The notes under the pieces were generated by a model. It had not been told where the DNA came from. It did not search any database and worked only from the letters and a program-made list of their open reading frames with translations. 64,000 nt of DNA, from positions 39,537-103,536 of the forward strand of contig JAPOOG010000046.1 in NCBI GenBank assembly GCA_026713545.1, given 5' to 3'. Within the stretch, counting starts at the first letter, position 1; every line of letters begins with the position of its first letter. A program made the position numbers and the translations under genes. The stretch is from Bryobacterales bacterium. GTDB lineage: Bacteria; Acidobacteriota; Terriglobia; Bryobacterales; UBA6623. Shown here in pieces: positions 27,250 through 36,955 of the stretch.

Positions 27250-30084
27250 TCAGTCGACATAGTGAAACTCGTTCGATGCCATGAGAACACGGCAGAGCCC
27301 TTGCCAGGCTGCCGGCTTCCTGCTCGACTCAGGATAACCGCTGACGAAATTCTCCATGCGGCGGCGCTCCCCGGCATGCGGCGGCCGAGTCAGCGCCAAG
27401 CGATAAGCAAGCTCGACTCGCCCGGCGTCGTCCACCGCACCATCCAACAGCCGCTGGGCGAAACCGCGGGCGCGGTCATCCAGGAATCCGCTGTTCATGA
27501 CGAACAGCCCCTGGGGCGCAACGTTGGTTTGAGTACGCTGACCGGTGCTGGAGGTCGAATCCACGAAGTCGAAGAGACCCAGCAGTTTCGGTAGCCGGTT
27601 GCGGTAGAGAGGAAGGTATACCGTGCGGCGGCTGGTGTCTTCGGGAGAGAGATAGGGCGGATCGGGGCTCGACGACCCCTTTATCGAATCACCCAACTCG
27701 GGTTGCAGAGTTCCGCCCATCGCCAAGTCCAGGGAGCCGCCGAGAGCGAGAACGGAATCGCGCATTTCCTCGATCGAGAGTCGCCGGCGGTTGAATCGAG
27801 ACCAAAGCCGGTTGTCCGGGTCGAGCTCGAGCGCCTGGCTCGTTGGGCGGCTGCTCATCCGGTAGGTACTGGAGTTCATGATCCGCCGGTGCATCTGTTT
27901 GATCGACCAGCCCGTATCGATGAACTCCCGGGCGAGGTAGTCCAGCAAAGCCGGGTGCGTGGGGCGTTCGCCCACCTTGCCGAAATTATTCGGCGTGCGG
28001 ACAAGACCTTCGCCGAAATGCCACAGCCAAATGCGATTCACCATGACCCGACTGGTGAGGGCGGCATTGCCGGTGACCAACCAGTCCGCCAGCTCCCGCC
28101 GGCCGCTGCCCCGAGTGACGGGGGTCTGGCCGCGGCCCGCGAGCACGACAGGGAAGATCTTGGGGACAATCCGGCCGCGGTTGTGATGGCTGCCTCGGAT
28201 GAAGACGGGTTGGTCGACGATCTCGCCTTCGATGACCGCCGAAGCCATCGGGGGGCGAGGCGGCGAGGATGATTCCAACTCGGCCTGCTCGGAACGCAGC
28301 TCTGCCACGAGTTCCCGCAGTTCGGCTGACAGAACTGCTGTGCGCCGTTCGGTGTCGAGATAGAAGGGCCCACCTTCCTTGAGCGCGGCCTCCTCGTGAA
28401 CTCGATTCCTGAATCCGTCGGTCAGCGGTTTTTTTGGCGCCGGCTTGCGGGACTCGTAGGCGCGCCGGACATCCTGCTTCCAGTAGTCGACCTTGGTCCG
28501 CCACTCGGCGGACGAGGCCGCGAAGGCCTTGCGGTAGTCCTCGGCGACGCCGCGCGCCGTCGCGGCGTCCGCATCATGCCAGTCTTTCAAGTAGAGGCGC
28601 AGTTGGTCGCCGGGGTCGAGATACTCGACCCACTTCTTCACTGTGACGGGATCAAGGTCCGCCGCCCTCGCCACCTCGTCCATGTCCTCACCATCGACGT
28701 AGACCCGACGGGCAGCCGCCATGTAGTCGACCATCCTGGGCAGCAGTTGATCTTCCATGTAGCCGATCGCAGCCGACTCGAGAATGGATTCGATGCGCTT
28801 CCGCACGGCGTCGATGCGATCCCGGTGCGAGCGGTAGCGTTGATAGACCTCCCGAGGGACGAGAGGCTCCATGTGAAACTGAACGACATTGCCCTCTTCC
28901 AGGCTGAGGTCGGCGTAGGTTTTCGTGCTGGCGAAGATGGATGCGAGTGAATAGTAATCCGCCGTCAGAACGGGGTCGAACTTGTGGTCGTGGCAGCGCG
29001 AGCAGGCGATGGTGAGCCCCATGAAGGCTTTCGAAACCGTGTCGATCTGCTCGTCAACGACGTCGTAGACCATCTGGACGCGGTCCTGCTGGGCGATCGC
29101 CTTCGGGCCCAGCGCGAGAAAGCCGGTGGCCGTGATGCCGTTGACGTTGACCGCGCCCGGTTCGGACGCAGGCAGCAGGTCGCCGGCGATTTGCTCCCGC
29201 ACGAACCGGTCATAAGGCAGATCGCGGTTGAAGGCGTCGATGACGTAGTCGCGGTAGCGCCAGGCATCGGGGTAACGGTGGTCTTCATCAACACCGGTGG
29301 ATGTGGCGTAGCGGGCCACGTCCAGCCAATGCCGGCCCCAGCGCTCGCCGTACCGAGGGGATGCGAGCAAGCGGTCCACCAGCCGGGCAAAGGCGCCCTG
29401 CCCGGTGTCGGAGAGAAACATCTCGATCTCCGTTGCGGTCGGCGGCAGCCCATGGAGATCGAACTTGGCGCGGCGAAGGAGAGTGAGCTTGCCGGCCCGT
29501 TCAGCCGGCTCGACACCGCCTTTTTCGAGTTCGGTCAGGATGAAGCGATCGACCGGAGATTGCGCCCAGTCCAAGTCTTTGACGTTGGGCGGCCCAGCCG
29601 GGCTCAACGGCTGGAAGGCCCAATGGCCGGCGCCGTCAAGCGACGTGTTTTCGCCGGCTTGCCTGGGCCGATCCTCCGCTTCCGCCGGCTCGGGCCAAGG
29701 AGCTCCCCAAAGCACCCACTGTTCGATCGTCTGGATGTCCTCCGCGTCAAGCTTGCCGGTCGGCGGCATCTTGACGTCAGACCGGTAGCGCCCCGCCCGC
29801 ACCAGACGGCTCTTGTCGATATCGGCGCCAGCGACAAGCCGGCCTGTGTCAGTGCCCCTCTCAAAACCCTCCGCCGACATCAAGTCGAGCCCCGCCATCC
29901 TGGCCTTGTCGCTGTGGCAGACGGCGCACCTCTCGGCGAGCAGGGGCCGAATTCGCGATTCGAAAAACTCGATGCGGGAGTCGTCTTGCCCCACGCCAAG
30001 CCCTTGCGAAGCCGCAAGCAGGCAGAGTATCGCCGCCGTTCGATTCCAGACGAGCGGTATCAGACTTTCTTTAGCGAAACGCAC
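27250..30084 (-). CDS. PSD1 family multi-haem protein (PSCyt1-DUF1549-DUF1553)
   Basis: 944 residues from GTG 30084; no ATG is available nearby. Signal peptide to about residue 32. N-terminal PSCyt1 domain with CAVCH (Cys53, Cys56, His57) and the typical KMPPTGKLDAEDIQTIEQWV. DUF1549 (from about 175: [35 protein letters not shown]) contains a second haem motif, [12 protein letters not shown] helical middle region leads to DUF1553 (RRELADWLVTGNAALTSRV, PTHPALLDYLAREFIDTGW, MNSSTYRMSSR). Probably periplasmic and redox-active. The stop codon directly abuts the repeat element at 27249. Confidence 0.93.
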   Translation of the reverse strand: MRFAKESLIPLVWNRTAAILCLLAASQGLGVGQDDSRIEFFESRIRPLLAERCAVCHSDKARMAGLDLMSAEGFERGTDTGRLVAGADIDKSRLVRAGRYRSDVKMPPTGKLDAEDIQTIEQWVLWGAPWPEPAEAEDRPRQAGENTSLDGAGHWAFQPLSPAGPPNVKDLDWAQSPVDRFILTELEKGGVEPAERAGKLTLLRRAKFDLHGLPPTATEIEMFLSDTGQGAFARLVDRLLASPRYGERWGRHWLDVARYATSTGVDEDHRYPDAWRYRDYVIDAFNRDLPYDRFVREQIAGDLLPASEPGAVNVNGITATGFLALGPKAIAQQDRVQMVYDVVDEQIDTVSKAFMGLTIACSRCHDHKFDPVLTADYYSLASIFASTKTYADLSLEEGNVVQFHMEPLVPREVYQRYRSHRDRIDAVRKRIESILESAAIGYMEDQLLPRMVDYMAAARRVYVDGEDMDEVARAADLDPVTVKKWVEYLDPGDQLRLYLKDWHDADAATARGVAEDYRKAFAASSAEWRTKVDYWKQDVRRAYESRKPAPKKPLTDGFRNRVHEEAALKEGGPFYLDTERRTAVLSAELRELVAELRSEQAELESSSPPRPPMASAVIEGEIVDQPVFIRGSHHNRGRIVPKIFPVVLAGRGQTPVTRGSGRRELADWLVTGNAALTSRVMVNRIWLWHFGEGLVRTPNNFGKVGERPTHPALLDYLAREFIDTGWSIKQMHRRIMNSSTYRMSSRPTSQALELDPDNRLWSRFNRRRLSIEEMRDSVLALGGSLDLAMGGTLQPELGDSIKGSSSPDPPYLSPEDTSRRTVYLPLYRNRLPKLLGLFDFVDSTSSTGQRTQTNVAPQGLFVMNSGFLDDRARGFAQRLLDGAVDDAGRVELAYRLALTRPPHAGERRRMENFVSGYPESSRKPAAWQGLCRVLMASNEFHYVD

Positions 30085-30155
30085 GCAGGTTCAAGATAGA
30101 TTTTACGACGAGACAAATCCGGCGTGAGGGTTTCACGGCTTCGAACATGCCCTAG

Positions 30156-30430
30156 CCTGCCTTTCTCATCACCCGACGGCCGAAGCACGCGAGAAAAAGG
30201 CCGTGATTCGTGTTTCGTGTCTCGTGATTCGTGAAAACCATGGGTGGGCTCTGGTTCGCTCCAGAAGAAATATCTGACGGCCTGTGAACCGTAAAGGCCG
30301 GGTTCCGTGTTTCGCGACCGGAGGGGTGAAGGAGGCGATATAGCCGCTACACCTGCGCGCGCCAAGCGGCACGCCTCGTCCTGACGGCCCTCTCACGCAC
30401 TTCACCTCGCAGCGTGGTAAGAAAGGCAGG
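30156..30430. mobile_element. Inverted-repeat-bounded non-coding element (275 bp)
   Basis: The left end CCTGCCTTTCTCATCACCC pairs imperfectly with the right end GGTAAGAAAGGCAGG. Internal order: CCGAAGCACGCGAGAAAAAGG, a TCGTGNN heptamer array (about 30206-30237), a CTGGTTCGCTCCAGAAG segment (also at about 23870 and 41650), then GCGCCAAGCGGCACGCCTCG before the right end. It lies between the PSD1 start (30084) and the Gfo/Idh stop (30539). The 108 bp from 30431 to 30538 hold nothing recognisable. Confidence 0.68.
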
Positions 30431-30538
30431 CTGGAAAGCATCAGGCCACCGCGCGGCGCGAAGGATTTCTTTTGCCACGGTGGCTATGCTGCGCGCCACA
30501 GGGTTGGCCGGCGGCGGAGCGCGGCGCGGGCCGGCCTA

Positions 30539-31837
30539 CTAGACGGGGTCGGGGACGCTCCAGGGCTCGCGGTATTCCTTGGTGAGCATCTTGTCGGCCT
30601 CGGCGTCGTTGATGAATTTTTCCCTTTCGGGATCGAAATGGAGAACGCGTCCCGCACGGTAGGCGATTTCTCCCAGGTGAGTCAGGCCGCAACTCAGATG
30701 CGCCACTTCGGCGTTGGCTACGGGCTGCTTGCGGGTGCGCACGCAGTCGAGGAAGTCATACATGTGCTCGGGATGGCCCCCCGGCCCGCCCCTCAAGCCC
30801 GGGCCGGGCTCGTCCTTCTTGCCGAGGTAGACCTGGAAGTAGCCTCGCCGTGAAAAGATCATGTAGCCCTCGGTGCCGTAGAAGGCGTTACCGCTATCGA
30901 AGCCGTAGTTCCCGTAAGGGGACCAGCCACGGTCTTCATACGTGAGGACTTTGCCTTCGTCGTAGTGGTACGACACCATCATGTTGTCGGGGTACTCGCG
31001 CTCTCCGACGAGGTCAATGCGGCTGCCATGAGCGGTGATGCGGTTGGGGTGCGTATCGACGCCGAGCCCCCAGCGCGCGAGGTCGAGATCATGGATGCCG
31101 TCGTTGCCGATGTCACCGTTGCCGTATTCGCGGTACCAGGCCCAGGCCCGGTGGAACCGGTTGTTGTTGAAGCCGCGTTTCTTCGCCGGCCCCAGCCACA
31201 TGTCGTAATTCACGCCGGCCGGCACTTGGACGTCCGCCACAGGCTGCCGATGGGTGTGGCGTTGGCAGTTCCAGGCCTTGCTCATCTTGACGGCGCCGAT
31301 GACGCCTTCCTTGAGCAACTTGTCGGCCTGTTCGGTCACCTCGCTCGATCGCATCTGCGTGCCATGCTGCACGATGCGGTTGTATTTCCTGGCGGCGTCG
31401 ACGAGCAGGCGGCCTTCCCGGAAAACATGGCTGGCAGGCTTCTCGACATAGACATCCTTGCCGGCTTGCATGGCGGGGATGGCAATGGGGCAATGCCAGT
31501 GATGCGGAGTCGCGATGACGAGGGCATCGATCGACTTGTCGTCGAGCAACTCGCGGAAGTCTTCGACGGACTTGGGGGTGTAACCCTTTTCGCGCCTGAC
31601 TTGCTGTTCGGCACGCTCACGATGCGCCTGGTCGATGTCGCAGACCGCCGCGATACGAACGTCCGCACGCGTGAGCATGCGCCCCACGTGGGCGGTGCCC
31701 ATGCCGCCGACACCTACCGAGGCGACGTTGACCTGATCATTGGGCGAGGCATGGGTTTGCCGGGCAGCAGCCACGGTCAGCGCCGCGGCGCCGGCAAGCG
31801 AGTCTTTCAAGAATGTTCTTCGCAAGACGTTTCTCAT
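30539..31837 (-). CDS. Gfo/Idh/MocA family oxidoreductase, Tat-exported
   Basis: 432 residues from ATG 31837, preceded by GGGAGAA. Twin-arginine signal LRRTFLKDSLAGAAALTVAA, so the folded, cofactor-loaded enzyme is expected in the periplasm. N-terminal Rossmann fold with VASVGVGGMGTAHVGRML (GxGxxG-type), followed by the family's EKPASH motif (Lys of the EKP motif) and the C-terminal Gfo/Idh alpha/beta domain (GNDGIHDLDLARWGLGVD with the conserved HDxD-like segment). Such proteins oxidise or reduce sugars with tightly bound NAD(P). It is the last gene of the PSD1-DUF1501-PSD1-DUF1501-Gfo-Gfo operon, 23 bp after its neighbour. Sugar substrate unknown. Confidence 0.9.
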   Translation of the reverse strand: MRNVLRRTFLKDSLAGAAALTVAAARQTHASPNDQVNVASVGVGGMGTAHVGRMLTRADVRIAAVCDIDQAHRERAEQQVRREKGYTPKSVEDFRELLDDKSIDALVIATPHHWHCPIAIPAMQAGKDVYVEKPASHVFREGRLLVDAARKYNRIVQHGTQMRSSEVTEQADKLLKEGVIGAVKMSKAWNCQRHTHRQPVADVQVPAGVNYDMWLGPAKKRGFNNNRFHRAWAWYREYGNGDIGNDGIHDLDLARWGLGVDTHPNRITAHGSRIDLVGEREYPDNMMVSYHYDEGKVLTYEDRGWSPYGNYGFDSGNAFYGTEGYMIFSRRGYFQVYLGKKDEPGPGLRGGPGGHPEHMYDFLDCVRTRKQPVANAEVAHLSCGLTHLGEIAYRAGRVLHFDPEREKFINDAEADKMLTKEYREPWSVPDPV

Positions 31838-31860
31838 GTTTTTCTCCCGGACCGGGTTTC

Positions 31861-32847
31861 TCAAGTCTCTTCCACTTCAACTCCGCAGGCCCGCAGCAGA
31901 GTGCGCTGGACCGCCAGGTCGTGCTCTGGCGTGAAATAGCGCACGTGGCGCCGCTCGCGGATGGCGACGGCAAGGTCATCCATGTCGGGCAGGTAGCGGC
32001 GCGACAACCCGACGGACACATTGTGAACGCCGGCCGCGTACTTGCCATGGGGCTTGCTCAGCGCCAGGCGCACCTCGGGGCGGTCGGGGCTGTCGATCCG
32101 GATCGACCCCTCCTGCCCGAAGATATAGAAGTAGCGCTCTCCGTTGTGCGTGTTGCTCTTGACGATGGCCAACTCCAGGTCGAACTCGAACGCCGCCATG
32201 ACATCGTCCTCGAGTTCGTCGTCGACCGGGTCGCTGTGACGCAACGTCGGGCTGACGCGTATCGGTTCACCCAAAAACCAGACGAGCGGGTCGATCATGT
32301 GGCAACAGATCTCGAACATCTGACCACCCGGATAGCGGTCGAGACGGCGGCGGCCGGCAGCGGATAATCTATCGTTCATCTGGCAGATCACCGAGCGAAC
32401 CGATCCAAGCCAACCTTCCCGGATGGCGCGGTGGGCCAGGCGGAAGGCCGGGTTGTAACGGTACACGTAGCCCATCTGGATCAACAGATGGCGCCGCTCC
32501 GCTTCATCGAAGACCTTCTCGAGAAGCGAATAGTCAACGCCCGGCGGCTTGTCGATCTTGGTGTGCTTGCCCGCCTCTATCGACCGCAGCGCCCAATCGA
32601 GCGATTCGAGCGGATCGGTCTCGATGCAGACCATCCGGATCTCGGGACGAGCCAGCAATTCGTCAACGCTCATCCAGGTAACGCCTTCCCAGCGTCCGCT
32701 CCGCCTGGCGCGACCGAGGAGCTCGGGATTGGGCTCGGCAGCGGCTACGAAGCGATAGTTGTTGGACTCGTGGATGGCCGTCATGTGGCCGACCGCATGA
32801 GAGTGCGCCGTCCCGATGATGCCTGCTCCGAAAGGTTCGTCCGCCAT
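31861..32847 (-). CDS. Gfo/Idh/MocA family oxidoreductase
   Basis: 328 residues from ATG 32847; the frame extends 17 codons upstream but that stretch overlaps the DUF1501 gene and lacks a start signal. The N-terminus FGAGIIGTAHSHAVGHMTAI is a nucleotide-binding fold. The conserved KP motif appears as KIDKPPGVDYSLLEKVF, and the C-terminal domain has MGYVYRYNPAFRLAHRAI, GGQMFEICCHMIDPLVWFLG. No signal peptide, so it is probably cytosolic, unlike the downstream paralogue. It starts 16 bp after the DUF1501 stop, so it is probably co-transcribed. Confidence 0.9.
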   Translation of the reverse strand: MADEPFGAGIIGTAHSHAVGHMTAIHESNNYRFVAAAEPNPELLGRARRSGRWEGVTWMSVDELLARPEIRMVCIETDPLESLDWALRSIEAGKHTKIDKPPGVDYSLLEKVFDEAERRHLLIQMGYVYRYNPAFRLAHRAIREGWLGSVRSVICQMNDRLSAAGRRRLDRYPGGQMFEICCHMIDPLVWFLGEPIRVSPTLRHSDPVDDELEDDVMAAFEFDLELAIVKSNTHNGERYFYIFGQEGSIRIDSPDRPEVRLALSKPHGKYAAGVHNVSVGLSRRYLPDMDDLAVAIRERRHVRYFTPEHDLAVQRTLLRACGVEVEET

Positions 32848-32863
32848 CGTTCTGCTCGCTGCT

Positions 32864-34297
32864 TCAGGAAACCATCTTCTCGATGATGTTGCCGCCAACG
32901 TCCGTCAAGCGGAAATCGCGGCCCATGTGGCGGTAGACGAGCCGGGTATGTTCGAGCCCGAGTTGCCGCAAGAGTGTCGCCTGCAAGTCGTGGATATGGA
33001 TCGGGTCCTCGGCGATGTTCAACCCGATCTCGTCGGTCTTGCCGATGACCTGCCCGCCTTTGACGCCGCCGCCCGCGGCCCAGATGGTAAAGCAGTTGGG
33101 GTGATGGTCGCGGCCGAACGGCTCGTCGAAACGCTCAAGCTCTCCCATCGGGGTGCGGCCGAACTCTCCGGCCCAAACGACGAGGGTTTCATCAAGCAGG
33201 CCGCGTTGCTTGAGATCACCGAGGAGAGCGCCGATGGGCTGGTCGGTGATCGCGCAGTTCTTGGCGAGCCTCTTGTCGATTTCGTTGTGATCGTCCCAGC
33301 TCGCGTGGACCAGCATCACGAAGCGGACACCGCGCTCGACCATCCGGCGGGCGAGCAGACAGTTGGTCGCGTAGGGGTGGGTGGGTTCCTTGCCGACGCC
33401 GTAACTGTCGAGGGTCTGCTGTTGCTCGCCGGAGAAGTCGGTGAGTTCCGGCCCCGAGGTCTGCATGCGGTAGGCGAGCTCGTAAGACTGGATGCGCGAG
33501 GCGATCTCGAGGTCGCCGGTGTCTTGATAGCGTTGCTCGTTGAGCTTGCGGATGGCGTCGAGCCGCGCCCGCTGCGTCGGCGGAGTGACGCCGGGCGGGT
33601 TCGCGAGATAGGGAATCGGCTCGCCGCTGCTGCGGAAAACGACGCCCTGATAGGTGGACGGCAGGAATCCGCTCGACCAGTTGCTCGACCCGCCGCTGGC
33701 GCCGCGTCCGGAACCGAGCACGACAAAGGCCGGCAGGTCCCGAGACTCGCTCCCCAAGCCGTAGGTCGTCCAAGCACCGATCGTCGGGCGTCCCGGCAGC
33801 GGCGAGCCGCTCATGAGCAGCGACTGACCCGGGTGGTGGTTGAAAGCCTCGGTGTGCATCGACCGCAACATGCAGATCTCGTCGGCGTACTCGCCGATGC
33901 GGGGCAGGAAATCGGAAAACTCGAGACCGCTCTTTCCGTGCGGGGTAAACCGGCGGGAACTGGCCATCACCTTGGCCGTCGGCTTGATGAACGCCAGCTT
34001 CAGATCCTTGGTGAGAGAGGGCGGCAGGGGCTTGCCATGCCACTTCTCGAGTTCCGGCTTGGGATCGTAGAGATCGATCTGGCTGGGCGCGCCGGCCATG
34101 AACAGGAAGATGACGTTCCTGGCTTTCGGAGCGAAGTGCGGATCTTTCGGGGCGAGCGGGTTGACCGTGGGTGTTTCGACTGCCGTGCGGCCTTCCTCGG
34201 CCAGCAAATGAGCGATTGCGATGGTCTCGAGTCCGCCGCCGACATAGCGAAAGAAATCGCGCCGGGTCCGGATACGGGCAAAGTCGTCGAAGGTCAT
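32864..34297 (-). CDS. DUF1501 family Tat-exported protein
   Basis: 477 residues from ATG 34297 (preceded by GGGAGTGA), seven bases after the PSD1 stop. Tat-type signal: RIRTRRDFFRYVGGGLETIA. Family motifs: [101 protein letters not shown]. The member belongs to the same subgroup as those at 36956 and 50786 (shared start MTxxDF and the WHGKPLPxS motif). Function unknown; expected in the periplasm. Confidence 0.93.
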   Translation of the reverse strand: MTFDDFARIRTRRDFFRYVGGGLETIAIAHLLAEEGRTAVETPTVNPLAPKDPHFAPKARNVIFLFMAGAPSQIDLYDPKPELEKWHGKPLPPSLTKDLKLAFIKPTAKVMASSRRFTPHGKSGLEFSDFLPRIGEYADEICMLRSMHTEAFNHHPGQSLLMSGSPLPGRPTIGAWTTYGLGSESRDLPAFVVLGSGRGASGGSSNWSSGFLPSTYQGVVFRSSGEPIPYLANPPGVTPPTQRARLDAIRKLNEQRYQDTGDLEIASRIQSYELAYRMQTSGPELTDFSGEQQQTLDSYGVGKEPTHPYATNCLLARRMVERGVRFVMLVHASWDDHNEIDKRLAKNCAITDQPIGALLGDLKQRGLLDETLVVWAGEFGRTPMGELERFDEPFGRDHHPNCFTIWAAGGGVKGGQVIGKTDEIGLNIAEDPIHIHDLQATLLRQLGLEHTRLVYRHMGRDFRLTDVGGNIIEKMVS

Positions 34298-34304
34298 GGC
34301 TCGG

Positions 34305-36935
34305 TCACTCCCGCGTGATGAACTCATCCAGGTTGAGAAGGACGCTGCTGACGCCGACCCAGGCGGCTCCTTCGAGGGCACCGAGGCCGGGCAGGTCCAG
34401 CGGAAACATTTGCCGCGCCGATTCGGGGTCGTCTTCGAGGATAGCGGTCTGCTTGCGGTAGTACTCGTTCATGGCCTCGATCTCAGTGGGTTTCGGCGGA
34501 CGAGCCAGGGCCAAGTCGAAAGCGTAGCGCAGCCTGTCGTCGATGGAGGCGCCGCCTTGCGTCAAGAGGCGAACGGCGAGGGCCTGCGCGGCTTCGACAA
34601 AGACGGGATCGTTCAGCAGATTGAGCGATTGCAGCGGCGTGTTCGAGCGTTCGCGGCTGCACTCGGTCGCGGTGCGCTCGGACATATCGAAATTCATCAG
34701 TTGCGGATAGGGCACGGAGCGCTGGAACAGGATGTAGAGGCCCCGGCGGTAACGGTCGCGGCCTTCGCTCTCGTCCCACTCGAGCGAGCTGCCGTAGGCC
34801 AAATCCGCGAGACCTTCGGGCAGAGGCGGCCGCACGCTCTCGCCGCCGATTTTCGGATACAGAAGACCGCTCACCGCCAGAGCCGAATCGCGCACCAATT
34901 CACCGGGAAGCCGCAAGCGCGACTGACGGGCGAGCCAGCGGTTGCCGGCATCGACCGCATCGAGTTCGGGCCGGGCCTTCGAAGACTGCCGGTAGGTTGC
35001 CGACATGACGATCCGCTTGTGGAGGTGCTTGAGGCTCCAGCCGTGGTCCATGAAATCCCGGGCGAGCCAGTCGAGAAGCTCGGGATAGGAGGGCTTTTCG
35101 CCCTGCGTCCCGAAGTTTTCGGATGTTGCGACGAGGCCGGCGCCGAAATATTCCTGCCAGACACGGTTGACGATGACCCGCGCAGTGAGAGGATTGTCAC
35201 GCGAGACGATCCAACGCGCCAGGTCGAGACGCGTGAGCCCGGCCTCGGACCCTCGGCCGGTGTAGGCTGCCGGCAGGAAGGAGGGCATGTCCGCCTTGAC
35301 GCCTATGCCCGTGTTCCGCCAATCGCCGCGAATGTGAATGTGCGTCTTGCGGTGAAGATCACTTTCCACAACCGTCTGCGCCTCGCTGACGGCTGGAAAA
35401 TCCTCCCTGAGCGCGATGAGCTTCTTGCCCAACTCCTCGAAGCCGAGTTCCTCGTAGCGCTCCTTGGTGACGACGCGGCGGTAATTCCTGACGAAGTGAT
35501 CGGCGAGGTCGTCCACCTCTTTCCGGGTCCGATCGGATGGATGCTTGTCGATGATGCGGTCGGAGCCGTCGAGATATTTCTGGAAAGCGTCGTAAGCGTG
35601 ATCCCAGTCCGTCCACTTGCCGGGGTTGGCGCGGGCCAGCTTCATCTTCTCTTCCCAGGCGGCCTGAAGCTCGTCTACTCCGGCCTCCGCCAGCAGGGCC
35701 TCACGCCGCCCGCGATAGTCGGGAAGCGCGGCCAAGTAGGGACCCATCTCCCCCGCCAGCGGCGCATCGATATCGATCTCATCGAGGTTGTTGAAGAAGG
35801 CGAAGAAGCTGTAGTACTCCTTCTGCGTGAGCGGGTCGTACTTGTGATCGTGACATTGGGCGCAACCGAGGGTGAGGCCAAGCCATACCGTGCCGACCGA
35901 GTTGACGCGATCTACCGTCTCCTCGAATCGGAACTGTTCGGGTTTCACGCCGCCTTCGCGGTTCTTCAACGTGTTGCGGTGGAAACCCGTCGCGACCTTC
36001 TGCTCGACGGTCGCGCCGGGCAGCAGGTCGCCGGCAATCTGCTCGATCGTGAACCGACGGAACGGCATGTCAGCGTTGAGCGCATTGATGACCCAGTGTC
36101 GATAGCGCCAGGCATGAGGACGGACGTTATCTTTCTCATATCCGTCGCTGTCGGCGTAGCGCGCGAGATCAAGCCAGTGCATGGCCCATTTCTCGCCGTA
36201 GTGGGGCGACTCGAGCAGACGGTCGACGAGGCGCTCATACGCTTCGGGGCTGTCGTCAGCGAGAAAGCGAGCCACGTCTTCCGGTTCGGGAGGGAGGCCT
36301 GCCAGATCGAGGCCGAGCCGGCGAACGAGCGTGCGCTTGCCGGCCTGCGGAGAGGGCTCGACCCCTTCCTTGGCAAGCCGCGCCAGGATGAAGCGGTCGA
36401 CCGGGTTCCTCACACGTCCGGGGCCGCGCACGTTCGGCGGGCGAGGCCGGGAGATCGGCTGAAACGCCCAATGCGTTGCTCGCGGCCGAGACGCCGGCTT
36501 GGCCTCGGCAGCCGGGGACCCGCTCGAAGGGGCAGCGGGCCACTCGGCCCCCTGGTCGATCCAGGCGCGCAGGAGCCCGACTTGGTCCGCCGTCAGCCTA
36601 TCTCCGTCGAGCGGCATGACGACGCCTTTTTCGAGACCCGCCACCAAGTGGATCAACTTGCTCCCCGCACTGTCGCCGGGCCGTATCGCGGGACCGGTGT
36701 AGCCCCCCGTGAGCAGGGCATCGCGGCTATCGAGGCGCAAGCCGTTCGATTGAAGCTGGGCGCTGTGGCAGCCCAGACAACGGCTTTCGAGCAGAGGCGC
36801 GATATCTTTCGCGAAGTCCACCTTCACACCGGCAGCGGGAGGCAACGTCCGCTGCTGAGCCAGGCAGGCCAGAGGAACGAGGAGTACCGCGGCCGCCGCC
36901 AGGCGAGAAGCGCAAACGCTCTTGACGAAGTTCAT
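34305..36935 (-). CDS. PSD1 family multi-haem protein (PSCyt1-DUF1549-DUF1553)
   Basis: 876 residues from ATG 36935 with AGGGA upstream. Signal peptide to about residue 27 (AAAAVLLVPLACLAQ). PSCyt1 haem motif CLGCHS (Cys53, Cys56, His57), then VMPLDGDRLTADQVGLLRAW. DUF1549 from NPVDRFILARLAKEGVEPSP, with [20 protein letters not shown] and the haem motif [14 protein letters not shown]1553 with [37 protein letters not shown] and a C-terminal [10 protein letters not shown]. It sits 20 bp after the DUF1501 stop of the preceding module. Confidence 0.93.
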   Translation of the reverse strand: MNFVKSVCASRLAAAAVLLVPLACLAQQRTLPPAAGVKVDFAKDIAPLLESRCLGCHSAQLQSNGLRLDSRDALLTGGYTGPAIRPGDSAGSKLIHLVAGLEKGVVMPLDGDRLTADQVGLLRAWIDQGAEWPAAPSSGSPAAEAKPASRPRATHWAFQPISRPRPPNVRGPGRVRNPVDRFILARLAKEGVEPSPQAGKRTLVRRLGLDLAGLPPEPEDVARFLADDSPEAYERLVDRLLESPHYGEKWAMHWLDLARYADSDGYEKDNVRPHAWRYRHWVINALNADMPFRRFTIEQIAGDLLPGATVEQKVATGFHRNTLKNREGGVKPEQFRFEETVDRVNSVGTVWLGLTLGCAQCHDHKYDPLTQKEYYSFFAFFNNLDEIDIDAPLAGEMGPYLAALPDYRGRREALLAEAGVDELQAAWEEKMKLARANPGKWTDWDHAYDAFQKYLDGSDRIIDKHPSDRTRKEVDDLADHFVRNYRRVVTKERYEELGFEELGKKLIALREDFPAVSEAQTVVESDLHRKTHIHIRGDWRNTGIGVKADMPSFLPAAYTGRGSEAGLTRLDLARWIVSRDNPLTARVIVNRVWQEYFGAGLVATSENFGTQGEKPSYPELLDWLARDFMDHGWSLKHLHKRIVMSATYRQSSKARPELDAVDAGNRWLARQSRLRLPGELVRDSALAVSGLLYPKIGGESVRPPLPEGLADLAYGSSLEWDESEGRDRYRRGLYILFQRSVPYPQLMNFDMSERTATECSRERSNTPLQSLNLLNDPVFVEAAQALAVRLLTQGGASIDDRLRYAFDLALARPPKPTEIEAMNEYYRKQTAILEDDPESARQMFPLDLPGLGALEGAAWVGVSSVLLNLDEFITRE

Positions 36936-36955
36936 TTTCTTTTCCCTACACAACG